Assembly: GCF_004340945.1 (NCBI RefSeq)
Contig: NZ_SLYD01000002.1
Location: forward strand, 310,001 to 374,000
Source: Sphingomonas sp. PP-F2F-A104-K0414
GTDB lineage: Bacteria > Pseudomonadota > Alphaproteobacteria > Sphingomonadales > Sphingomonadaceae
Reading direction: 5' to 3'
DNA: 64,000 nt
The position numbers were made by a program, and so were the translations under genes. Shown in pieces: positions 26,455 through 34,112 of the stretch. The number at the start of each line of letters is the position of its first letter. The stretch's first letter is position 1. The notes beneath the pieces are model-generated. The model did not search any database. It saw only the letters and a program-made list of their open reading frames with translations, and had not been told where the DNA came from.

Positions 26455-27799
26455 CCGCGGTCTCCAATTCAGGCCACACGCCTTCGGCGATCCGCGCGTC
26501 GATCAGCCGGTCGTACAGCGGCGTCAGTCGCCGGCCGAACGCCAGCGGCTTGAAAACCTCCGCTCGCGCCAACCCGCGCCTCGTCAACGCGGCACACAGA
26601 ACATCGTCGGCGACGATCCGCCGGAGCCCTTCGGCGATCGCCTGTGCATCGACCGGATCGACCAGCAAGCAGGCGCCGCCTGCAATCTCCGCCAGCGCGC
26701 CACCGTTGGAGGTGAGGACCGGCGTTCCGAGCGCCATCGCTTCCGCAACCGGCAAGCCGAACCCCTCCTCCAGCGACACGCAGACGAGCGCCCGCGCGTT
26801 GCGGATCAGGTCGATCAACACCGACCTGTCCTGGTACGGCAGGACCAGCACGCCGGCGCGTTCGAGCTCGCAGCGCAACGCATCGCCATCAGCGCCATCG
26901 CTACCAATGGGCCCCGCCATCACCAGCTTCACGCCGCAGCCGCTGGCCCGCCACGCGACCGCGAGCCGGGCGAGGTTCTTGCGCGGCTCGATCGTTCCGC
27001 AAAAGAATAGATAGCCGTCTGGGCGCAGATCGTACGGCAAGACGCCGCCGCTACGCCCGAGACGAGCGCTAGGCGTGTCGCCGGAACCCGGCGTGCCCGC
27101 CTCCTGCGTTCCGGCGAGCCCGACCAACCCGCCGCCGCAATCGCTGATCAATTCCGACGGAATCGGCAGCATTTCTAGGAAGGTCTGGCGCGCCCAGGCG
27201 GATACCGTAACGATCCGGTCGGTCTGCGCGGCGATCGCCATCAGGCACGCGCGCAATCGCTCCGCAGCGACGGCGGACAGATCGGGCCGGCGCAACGGGA
27301 TCACGTCGTGCACGGTGTGGACGTTGATCCAGCCCTCGACGAGGGCAGGGATCGGATAGGTCCAATGCATGATGCCGACCGGCTCCGGCGGGGTGAGCCG
27401 CAACAGCGTACCGTGCCGCGCGAAATGGACCTGCGCGAGCCTGAAGATGTCGCGCCGCCACAAGCCCGCGGTCTCGCCGTCCGACGTTGCGCGTACCGGT
27501 GCCCGCCCGGCCGCAATGGGTCGTGCAGAAACGCTGCGGGGTCGCGAAGACCATGCCGAGAGCCATCGCGATGCCGCCGCCCGCCGCGTGCTCGGCGCAC
27601 CGAAGCGGCCGATGGAGTCATCGCGCAAGGCCAGCGTGGTACGGCCCGCCGCGGCGAGCGCGGCGAGCACCGCCCGACGATAACTCGCAACCCCCGTACC
27701 GCCAGTTCCTGCCAATCGCGCGTCGACGGCGATCTTCACCTTCTTATGGAGGGCTTGGTCGAGTACAGCCCCAGATGTCATCCCTTCCATGCGGAGCAT
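26444..27799 (-). CDS. Family 4-type glycosyltransferase, paralogue of the following gene
   Basis: This 451-residue GT-B enzyme has KIAVDARLAGTGGTGVASYR near the start, GIMHWTYPIPALV and HTVHDVIPLRRPD in the middle, and YLFFCGTIEPRKNLARL with CVSLEEGFGLPVAEAMALG in the C-terminal donor domain. An unusual arginine- and alanine-rich insert spans about residues 70-110, and a glycine-rich insert lies near residue 235. It is the first gene of the minus-strand operon. The ATG at 27797-27799 is only 8 bases from the divergent kpsT ATG; ATGs at 27790 and 27781 are equally possible. It overlaps the next gene by 11 bases. Confidence 0.86.
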   Translation of the reverse strand: MLRMEGMTSGAVLDQALHKKVKIAVDARLAGTGGTGVASYRRAVLAALAAAGRTTLALRDDSIGRFGAPSTRRAAASRWLSAWSSRPRSVSARPIAAGRAPVRATSDGETAGLWRRDIFRLAQVHFARHGTLLRLTPPEPVGIMHWTYPIPALVEGWINVHTVHDVIPLRRPDLSAVAAERLRACLMAIAAQTDRIVTVSAWARQTFLEMLPIPSELISDCGGGLVGLAGTQEAGTPGSGDTPSARLGRSGGVLPYDLRPDGYLFFCGTIEPRKNLARLAVAWRASGCGVKLVMAGPIGSDGADGDALRCELERAGVLVLPYQDRSVLIDLIRNARALVCVSLEEGFGLPVAEAMALGTPVLTSNGGALAEIAGGACLLVDPVDAQAIAEGLRRIVADDVLCAALTRRGLARAEVFKPLAFGRRLTPLYDRLIDARIAEGVWPELETAGER

Positions 27800-27807
27800 T
27801 CGACGCG

Positions 27808-28479
27808 ATGATCGCCTTCGAGAACGTCTACAAGAAATATCATGGTCGCGGCTTTCAGAACCCGGTTCTGAACGACGTCAACATGATCATAAAACGCGGC
27901 GATAGTATTGGTGTATGTGGCGCAAATGGCGTCGGAAAGTCGACTCTGATGCGGATGATTTCGGGGGTCGAGCCGCCAACGTCTGGCATCATCAAACGTA
28001 CCATGACTACATCCTGGCCGATCGGCTATGCCAGTGCGTTCCAACCCGGGCTTACCGGCGCTGACAATGCCCGCTTCATTGCCCGGATCTATGGCCGGGA
28101 TCCGCAAGAACTGCTCGACTATGTTCAGGATTTTGCGCAACTCGGTTCCTATATTCATGAACCTGTCAATACCTATTCGGCAGGCATGTCCGCACGTCTT
28201 GCGTTCGGCGTCTCCCTCGCCATAGACTTTGATTGCTACATCGTCGATGAAATTACGGGCGCTGGAGACGAACGTTTCAGAATCAAGTCGGAAGAGGCAC
28301 TTACCGCACGCCGTGACCGTGGAACCCTAGTCATGGTCTCACACGATACCCACGCATTATTTCGATATTGCGATCGTGGCGCGGTGGTATTTGGCGGCGT
28401 CGTCACGCTCTATGACACGATTCAGGAAGCTGCCGACGTGCACCATAGACTACAAAGCTTTCCACCATCACCCCGTTGA
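27808..28479 (+). CDS. kpsT: Capsule ABC transporter ATPase, KpsT family
   Basis: This 223-residue ATPase has Walker A GANGVGKS at 38-45, Q-loop Q79, the family-specific signature YSAGMSAR at 123-130 (in place of LSGGQ, as in KpsT and Wzt), Walker B FDCYIVDE at 141-148 and switch histidine in MVSHD. It powers export of the lipid-linked polymer through KpsM. Upstream in-frame codons run antisense to the neighbouring glycosyltransferase and are not part of the gene. The G+C content is lower than in most of the window, shared with kpsM and the start of kpsD. kpsD follows after 96 bases. Confidence 0.93.
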   Translation: MIAFENVYKKYHGRGFQNPVLNDVNMIIKRGDSIGVCGANGVGKSTLMRMISGVEPPTSGIIKRTMTTSWPIGYASAFQPGLTGADNARFIARIYGRDPQELLDYVQDFAQLGSYIHEPVNTYSAGMSARLAFGVSLAIDFDCYIVDEITGAGDERFRIKSEEALTARRDRGTLVMVSHDTHALFRYCDRGAVVFGGVVTLYDTIQEAADVHHRLQSFPPSPR

Positions 28480-28575
28480 TTTGATTGTTTTCATCTTTGG
28501 TCTCATTTAACGGTACATCGGTAAACATAGGCCGATAGTTAGATATCTTCGGCCAGTCTATTGAAAGACTTATCG
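28480..28575. promoter_or_regulatory. A+T-rich spacer between kpsT and kpsD
   Basis: These 96 bases are among the most A+T-rich of the window (TTGATTTGATTGTTTTC and TAGTTAGATATC segments). A promoter for kpsD is plausible, but no hexamer pair was convincing. Confidence 0.35.
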
Positions 28576-29733
28576 ATGACGACATTTGAAAATTACAAAA
28601 GGCGTCGACGATACATCATCCAATCGACCAGGATCATCCTTATATCTGTGGGACTTGGCACAATCGGGGGGTGCTCGACCCTACCTGCCGCCGGGCCGAC
28701 CTCGGCACAAATCCGGCGCGCGGAAACCAAGGACAACCAAACGGGATTCCAGATCGTCGATATCGACGCGGCGACCACCGCGCGTCTTGCCATCCACGGC
28801 GCCACCACCACGCCGCTCGCGACGCTGGACGAAGTCGGCCGTACCGACACGCTGGGCCCCGGCGACACGCTGTCGATCGGCATTTTCGAAGTTGGCGTGA
28901 CTCTGTTCACGCGTGGCAACGGCGCCGCCGCCCAAAGCAGTTTCACACCATCGGCATCGGGGACCGATCTTACCGTTCGCGTGGACTCGTCCGGCAACGT
29001 GCAGCTACCGTATGTCGGTCGCGTGTCGGTTGTCGGCAAGACGCCTGGTCAGGTCGAGCGGACGATCGAACAGGGCATGATCGGCTTGTCGCAACGCCCT
29101 CAGGTCGTCGTGGCGGTCAAAACCAACGCCTTCAACGTATTCTATGTTTCGGGGGACATACGCACACCCGGCCGGTTCGAACTGGGCTTGCCGCGCGAAC
29201 GGCTGCTCGATGCGATCGCGCGCGCCGGCGGCACGACCAATCAGCCCAACGACATGATCGTGCGCGTTACCCGCAGCGCGCGCTCTGCCGAAACGCGACT
29301 GAGCGAAATCAACGCGTCGGGCGATCAGAATATCGCGTTGTTGCCAGGCGACCGGATCGAATTGTTCAACCGGCCACGGACATTCCTGGTGTTCGGTGCA
29401 ACCGAGAAAGTCTCGCAGGTCGCGTTCGGCGCAAGTTCGCTTTCGCTGGCCGAAGCGATGGCACGGATCGGAGGCCCGAGCGAGCGCACCGCAGACCCGG
29501 CCGCGGTCTATCTGTTCCGGTACGACACCTCGCTCGGTGCCGAGCCCAAGCCGATCGTCTACCGCCTCAACATGATCCGCGCCGACAGCTATTTTCTCTC
29601 GCAGCGGGTCGAGATGCAGGACAAGGACGTGATCTACGTCTCCAGCGCCGCAGCCAATGCACCGGGCAAGATGACGCAAATCATCGGTCAGCTTTTCACG
29701 CCGCTCGCGCTTGCCCGCAGCCTGACCCAGTAA
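28576..29733 (+). CDS. kpsD: Outer-membrane polysaccharide export lipoprotein, KpsD/Wza (PES) family
   Basis: This 385-residue exported lipoprotein has a positively charged N-terminus (YKRRRRY), a hydrophobic stretch and the lipobox TIGGC, giving lipidated C33. The polysaccharide export domain follows: LGPGDTLSIGIFEVG, VDSSGNVQLPYVGRVSVVGK and TPGQVERTIEQ. SLBB-type segments come next (FYVSGDIRTPGRFEL, FLVFGATEKVSQVAF). Such proteins form the outer-membrane channel for capsule. The ATG at 28576 is chosen because it begins a sound signal peptide; the frame extends five codons upstream to a TTG. A different frame stays open throughout this gene and joins the next gene, but that is an artefact. 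Confidence 0.92.
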   Translation: MTTFENYKRRRRYIIQSTRIILISVGLGTIGGCSTLPAAGPTSAQIRRAETKDNQTGFQIVDIDAATTARLAIHGATTTPLATLDEVGRTDTLGPGDTLSIGIFEVGVTLFTRGNGAAAQSSFTPSASGTDLTVRVDSSGNVQLPYVGRVSVVGKTPGQVERTIEQGMIGLSQRPQVVVAVKTNAFNVFYVSGDIRTPGRFELGLPRERLLDAIARAGGTTNQPNDMIVRVTRSARSAETRLSEINASGDQNIALLPGDRIELFNRPRTFLVFGATEKVSQVAFGASSLSLAEAMARIGGPSERTADPAAVYLFRYDTSLGAEPKPIVYRLNMIRADSYFLSQRVEMQDKDVIYVSSAAANAPGKMTQIIGQLFTPLALARSLTQ

Positions 29734-29837
29734 CCGCTGACGCACGGACGAGAACGAGGCCGGAGCGAGCAACGACAGGGACGACCGTGTCCTGTCGGCT
29801 CCGGATACCAAGCGAGCGAACGGAGCAGCGAAGACCA

Positions 29838-32800
29838 ATGACCGCGGGCTATATCGAAGCGTTGGAATGCCTGGCGGATCGCGTGGTCGTGCAGGGTTGG
29901 GCCAACGACGAGGCGCTGCGATCCGGCCCGTTGACGCTTTCGTTCGACGGCATCGCACAGCGCATCGTCCAGATCACGGAAACAGCGTATCGCGAGGATC
30001 TGGCCGCGATCGGTGCGCGTGCATTTCGCGTTTGCCTGCCGGTTCCGATCGCCGACGGGACGCATGTGACGGCGACGATCACAGGCAAGCCGCTCAAAAT
30101 TGCGGCGGACGCGGTGCGTCCCATGGCGCCGCTCGGTCACATCGAGGTGGCCGGCAGCGACGATGTGGGAGGCTGGATCGTCGCAGTAGGCCTGCCAGTG
30201 ACGCTCCAGTTCGATGGCAACCTGACCGCGTCTATCGACCCGGCAATCGATCGCCCCGATCTGATGCAGATCGTGCCGGGCAGCGCTCCGAACTACGGGT
30301 TCCGCGTGTCGCTGCAGGCGTTGCGCGCGCGCGCGACACCTTCGTCCGCCACGGCCTTGGGCCCGGACATGATCCTGTTGCGGGCCGGCACGCACATCGT
30401 CGGCGCGGCGACCCTCGTCCGTACGCAGCTGGTCCACGGCAAACTCGAACGCGTCACGCTGAGCGAGGCACGGGGCTGGGCAGCCGATGCCAACCGCTCG
30501 GACGGGACGCTTCGGGTGGAAATGCGGATCGATGGCATCCGCTATGCGACCGGAGTCGCCGACCGGTACCGCGCCGATCTCGTCGCCAAGGGCATCGTCG
30601 CGGCGGGAGGCGGGTTTCGCTTCGAGATGCCGTCGATCAGCATGACCGGCGCGACCAGCGCGCATGTTGCCGTCCATGCGCTGGATGAGGTCGTGGCGAT
30701 CCGCGGCGCGATCGATATGCCCGTTCCGGAGCGGCGTACGCTCCTGCCGTCGGTGATCCTCGACATCCTGCCCGATTTCGACGAGCGCGGCGTGACGATC
30801 ATCGTCCCGATCTACAATGCTGCCAACGATACCGCCGCATGCATCGCCGCGCTTTGCCGCAGCACCGACATACCCTGCCGGCTGATCCTGATCGACGATT
30901 GCAGCACCGATCCGGCGATCGCCGAAATCCTGGAAACCGCGGCCACGCTGCGTAACGTCGAGGTGCACCGCAATCCCGAGAATCTGGGGTTCACGCGTAC
31001 CGTCAACCGCGCGATCGGGCTTGCCGGCACCGACGACGTGGTCCTGCTCAATTCGGATACGCAGGTGACCGTCGGGTGGCTCCAGGGTCTGCGCCTTGCG
31101 GCCTATAGCGGCCGGTCGGTCGCGACCGCGACGGCGGTGTCGGACAATGCAGGCGCCTTCTCGGTGCCGGAGCCCGGCACCGCCAATCCGGTCCCCGCCG
31201 GCTTCTCCTTCGACGACATGGCACGGCTGGTCCGGCAATCGGCGATGACGCTGCGACCGGAGGTGCCGACCGGACACGGGTTTTGCCTGTTCATCCGCCG
31301 CGACGCGCTCGACCGGATCGGGACGCTCGATGCCACTGCGTTTCCGCGCGGCTATGGCGAGGAGAACGATTTTTCGATGCGCGCCGATCATGCCGGGCTG
31401 CGCAACGTCGTCGATGACCGCACCTTCGTCCATCATGAGGGGTCGGCAAGCTTCGGCACGGCCAAGACGGCGCTGTATGCGGCGGGGCGGCTGATGGTCG
31501 ACGAACGCTATCCCGAATACAAGGCACGGATCGGCGTGTTCTCGCGCGGTCGGGACATGCTGGCGATGCGCTGGCGAATCCGGCGCGCGGTGGCAGACGT
31601 CGTGGCCGCGCCGCGACCGCGCATCCTGTATGTGATCGCCACGCAGTCGGGGGGCACGCCACAGACCAACCAGGACCTGATGGCCGCGATCGAGGATCGG
31701 TTCGAACCGTGGCTGCTACGCTGCGATACGGTCCAGCTCGAGCTGTCGCGGCTGCACGAGGGCGCGCTGGTGCCGGTCGAGACCGCAGACTTGCACCGCG
31801 GCATCGATCCGCTGGTCCACCGCTCGAGCGAATACGACCTGATCGTCGCCGACATGCTCACCCGGCACGCGATCGATCTTGTGCATATTCGACACATGGC
31901 GTGGCACAGCACCACCCTCCCCCAAACGTGCCGCCGACTGGGGATCGCGACAGTCTTCTCGTTTCACGATTTTTATACGCTGTGCCCGACGGTGAAACTG
32001 CTTGATCAGGACATGGTGTTTTGCGGTGGCCGCTGCACGCCCGGACCAGGTCGGTGTCGTCCCGAATTATGGCCGGCCGATGCGTTTCCGAACCTGAAGC
32101 ATCAGTTCATCCATCGCTGGCGCGCGATGATGAACGAGGCGCTTCGCCACTGTGATGCGTATGTCACGACAAGCCCGACCGCGCGGGAGATTATTCTCGA
32201 TGCCTTGCCCGATCTCGCTGATCGACCGTTTGAGGTCATTCCTCATGGCCGGACCTTTACGGATTTCGGCATCGCCGCGCCGTGGCAACCAGGTATGCCG
32301 CTCAAGATTCTCGTACCCGGCAACCTTTCCGCCGCGAAAGGGTCCATCCTCATAGAAGCCGTGGCGGAGATCGACGGCGGGCGCACGTTTGAATTTCACG
32401 TGCTAGGCGACTCGGGTCACATGACGGCGCGCCCTGGACTGGTCCTGCATGGGCGGTACCAGCGCGATGCGTTCGCCGCCCGGGTGGCCGAGATTGCGCC
32501 ACACCTCGGGGCCATTTTCTCGATATGGGCAGAGACCTATTGTCACACACTGACCGAGCTCTGGGCAGCAGGACTGCCTGTGGTCGGCTTCGACATCGGC
32601 GCGGTGGGCGACCGGATCAAGGAGTCCGGCGCCGGGTGGCTGCACCACGTCGGCATTCCAGCTGCCGATCTGGCACAATGGCTTGCTCATCTGGCGGCGC
32701 TTCCCGATGCTATCCATGCGGCCCGGATGGCGACCGTCCATTGGCAGGACACGGTCGGCCGTCACTATGACACCTCGGCGATGGCAGACCGCTATGGGGC

Positions 32801-32870
32801 ATTGTACGCACAAGTAGCGAAGAACCGATGCGTATTCACCGACCTCCAGATCGAGGGAAGCGCAGGATGA
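29838..32870 (+). CDS. Large glycosyltransferase: N-terminal beta repeats, GT2 and GT4 domains
   Basis: This is a 1010-residue protein. The N-terminal 300 residues contain at least two related units (GYIEALECLADRVVVQGWAN, then HGKLERVTLSEARGWAADAN, each leading to a DG-x-A-x-R-x-DL pattern), an accessory beta domain found in large sugar transferases. The GT-A domain (about 317-560) has VTIIVPIYNAAND, IDDCSTDP, LLNSDTQV and GYGEENDFSMRADHAG. A GT-B domain (about 594-1000) has FSFHDFYTLCPTVKLLD, VPGNLSAAKG and SIWAETYCHTLTELWAAG. It is probably bifunctional, adding two sugars. The ATG follows a 104-base gap after kpsD. The stop overlaps a 35-codon open frame by ATGA. Confidence 0.9.
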   Translation: MTAGYIEALECLADRVVVQGWANDEALRSGPLTLSFDGIAQRIVQITETAYREDLAAIGARAFRVCLPVPIADGTHVTATITGKPLKIAADAVRPMAPLGHIEVAGSDDVGGWIVAVGLPVTLQFDGNLTASIDPAIDRPDLMQIVPGSAPNYGFRVSLQALRARATPSSATALGPDMILLRAGTHIVGAATLVRTQLVHGKLERVTLSEARGWAADANRSDGTLRVEMRIDGIRYATGVADRYRADLVAKGIVAAGGGFRFEMPSISMTGATSAHVAVHALDEVVAIRGAIDMPVPERRTLLPSVILDILPDFDERGVTIIVPIYNAANDTAACIAALCRSTDIPCRLILIDDCSTDPAIAEILETAATLRNVEVHRNPENLGFTRTVNRAIGLAGTDDVVLLNSDTQVTVGWLQGLRLAAYSGRSVATATAVSDNAGAFSVPEPGTANPVPAGFSFDDMARLVRQSAMTLRPEVPTGHGFCLFIRRDALDRIGTLDATAFPRGYGEENDFSMRADHAGLRNVVDDRTFVHHEGSASFGTAKTALYAAGRLMVDERYPEYKARIGVFSRGRDMLAMRWRIRRAVADVVAAPRPRILYVIATQSGGTPQTNQDLMAAIEDRFEPWLLRCDTVQLELSRLHEGALVPVETADLHRGIDPLVHRSSEYDLIVADMLTRHAIDLVHIRHMAWHSTTLPQTCRRLGIATVFSFHDFYTLCPTVKLLDQDMVFCGGRCTPGPGRCRPELWPADAFPNLKHQFIHRWRAMMNEALRHCDAYVTTSPTAREIILDALPDLADRPFEVIPHGRTFTDFGIAAPWQPGMPLKILVPGNLSAAKGSILIEAVAEIDGGRTFEFHVLGDSGHMTARPGLVLHGRYQRDAFAARVAEIAPHLGAIFSIWAETYCHTLTELWAAGLPVVGFDIGAVGDRIKESGAGWLHHVGIPAADLAQWLAHLAALPDAIHAARMATVHWQDTVGRHYDTSAMADRYGALYAQVAKNRCVFTDLQIEGSAG

Positions 32871-32974
32871 CGAAACAGTTCGCCGGCTGGGATTGGACGG
32901 CGATCATAGACACAGGTACGTCACAACGTTTCCTGCAAGGAACCGACGATCACCGACTCTCAGTTTGTACCTGA
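32867..32974 (+). CDS. 35-residue open frame between two glycosyltransferase genes
   Basis: An ATG overlaps the stop of the 1010-residue transferase gene (ATGA) and opens a 35-codon frame (MTKQFAGWDWTAIIDTGTSQ, then RFLQGTDDHRLSVCT), ending four bases before the ATG of the GT61 gene. It resembles no family known to me. It may pass ribosomes from one gene to the next, or be a remnant of a longer N-terminus lost by frameshift. The GT61 frame has a stop at 32907, so a simple one-frameshift fusion would have to occur after that point. Confidence 0.35.
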   Translation: MTKQFAGWDWTAIIDTGTSQRFLQGTDDHRLSVCT

Positions 32975-32978
32975 TACG

Positions 32979-34097
32979 ATGTATCACCTGTTCCACCGCG
33001 ATGGCATTCCTACAACGGGTGATCTGTCGACTGCCGTAGGTCAAGCCACGCGCGTCACGCTGCCGGGTAGCGCACCGGTGATACGCCAGCCCCCCGTATT
33101 CTTCGCGATCGATCCGCGCGTCGCCGACGTAGTGCGCGAACACGACATCCGTTCGGGGCCGAGCGCGACTACGCGATTGGCGCCTTCGTTCGTCGTTGCG
33201 CTACCGCATGGTGCGATCCTCACCGAAGGGTTTCTGGTTGCGGATCAGGATCATCGCATCCTCAGCGACAGCTTCCGCGCCTTCGGATCGCTTGCCCGCT
33301 ACGGATTTCACGAGCACCCGGATCGTCTTTTCTCGATCGACCTTGTCGGCGGGCCCGAGCTACCGGGAACACATCTGGTCGTGGGCATCCAAACCAACCT
33401 GAACTACTTTCACTGGTTGCTCGAGGCGATGCCGCGGCTGTGGCTGGCACAGCGCGAGGGGTTGGCGGCGGACACGACGGTCTGGCTGCCACCGTTACGT
33501 CCGTGGATGGCCGACATGCTGACGGCGCTGCAACCGATCGACAGGTGCGCGACGCAGGCGGACGGCATCACACGATGCGCCCGGTTGCTGATGCCGGCGC
33601 GCGGACTGAGCAACATCCATACGTTTTGCGCGCACGCATTCGCCATGGCGGATGAGATACGCCAGCGGCATGCGCCAGCGGCACCATCGGGACGCCGGTT
33701 CTTCATTACCCGCGCCGGTGCGGGGTCGCGCAAACTGATCAACGAGGCCGAGATCATGGAGATCGCTGCCGAGCACGGGTTCGAAACCGTCGAGCCGCAA
33801 CATCTTGCCTTTCACGATCAGGTTAAGCTTTTTTCCGGCGCGGACGCCATTGCAGGGCCACTGGGCGCCGGGCTCGCCAATGCGGTCTTCATGCGTCCCG
33901 GCAGCGTTTTGATCGAACTTGCTCCAGAAGGGCGGGAGGGCAATGCGACCTTGTTCGCCAATCTCGCACACCACCGCCAACTGGATTATCTCGCCGCCGT
34001 CGGCCCGACCGTCTCCACCGACGCCCGCCCGGTGGATCGGCGGGATTTTTCGGTTGATACAGGAATCATACGCAAATTGTTCGGGGCGCTTGGCTGA
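32979..34097 (+). CDS. Family 61 glycosyltransferase (DUF563)
   Basis: This 372-residue protein has the GT61 pattern. A divergent N-terminal part is followed by LVVGIQTNLNYFHWLLEAMPRL near residues 131-152 (the HWLLE motif). RRFFITRAGAGSRKLINEAE comes next, and the C-terminal HDQVKLFSGADAIAGPLGAG segment with NAVFMRPGSVLIEL, where the conserved GxGL/N signature sits. Bacterial members act in capsule and O-antigen synthesis, often as xylosyl- or N-acetylglucosaminyltransferases. It is the last gene of the kpsT-kpsD plus-strand operon and converges with the GH130 gene 15 bases away. Confidence 0.88.
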   Translation: MYHLFHRDGIPTTGDLSTAVGQATRVTLPGSAPVIRQPPVFFAIDPRVADVVREHDIRSGPSATTRLAPSFVVALPHGAILTEGFLVADQDHRILSDSFRAFGSLARYGFHEHPDRLFSIDLVGGPELPGTHLVVGIQTNLNYFHWLLEAMPRLWLAQREGLAADTTVWLPPLRPWMADMLTALQPIDRCATQADGITRCARLLMPARGLSNIHTFCAHAFAMADEIRQRHAPAAPSGRRFFITRAGAGSRKLINEAEIMEIAAEHGFETVEPQHLAFHDQVKLFSGADAIAGPLGAGLANAVFMRPGSVLIELAPEGREGNATLFANLAHHRQLDYLAAVGPTVSTDARPVDRRDFSVDTGIIRKLFGALG

Positions 34098-34112
34098 GCC
34101 CCGAGGGGACCG

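Noticed and set aside
28671..29837. The frame of the 1010-residue glycosyltransferase stays open for 1167 bases upstream, through kpsD
   Set aside because: kpsD in another frame has a signal peptide, lipobox and family motifs. The upstream translation is Arg-rich nonsense typical of shifted frames in G+C-rich DNA.
32867..32979. Simple frameshift joining the 35-codon frame to the GT61 gene
   Set aside because: The GT61 frame has a stop at 32907 and gives unfamiliar residues before its ATG, so no single indel clearly restores a better protein. Kept only as a possibility in the findings.
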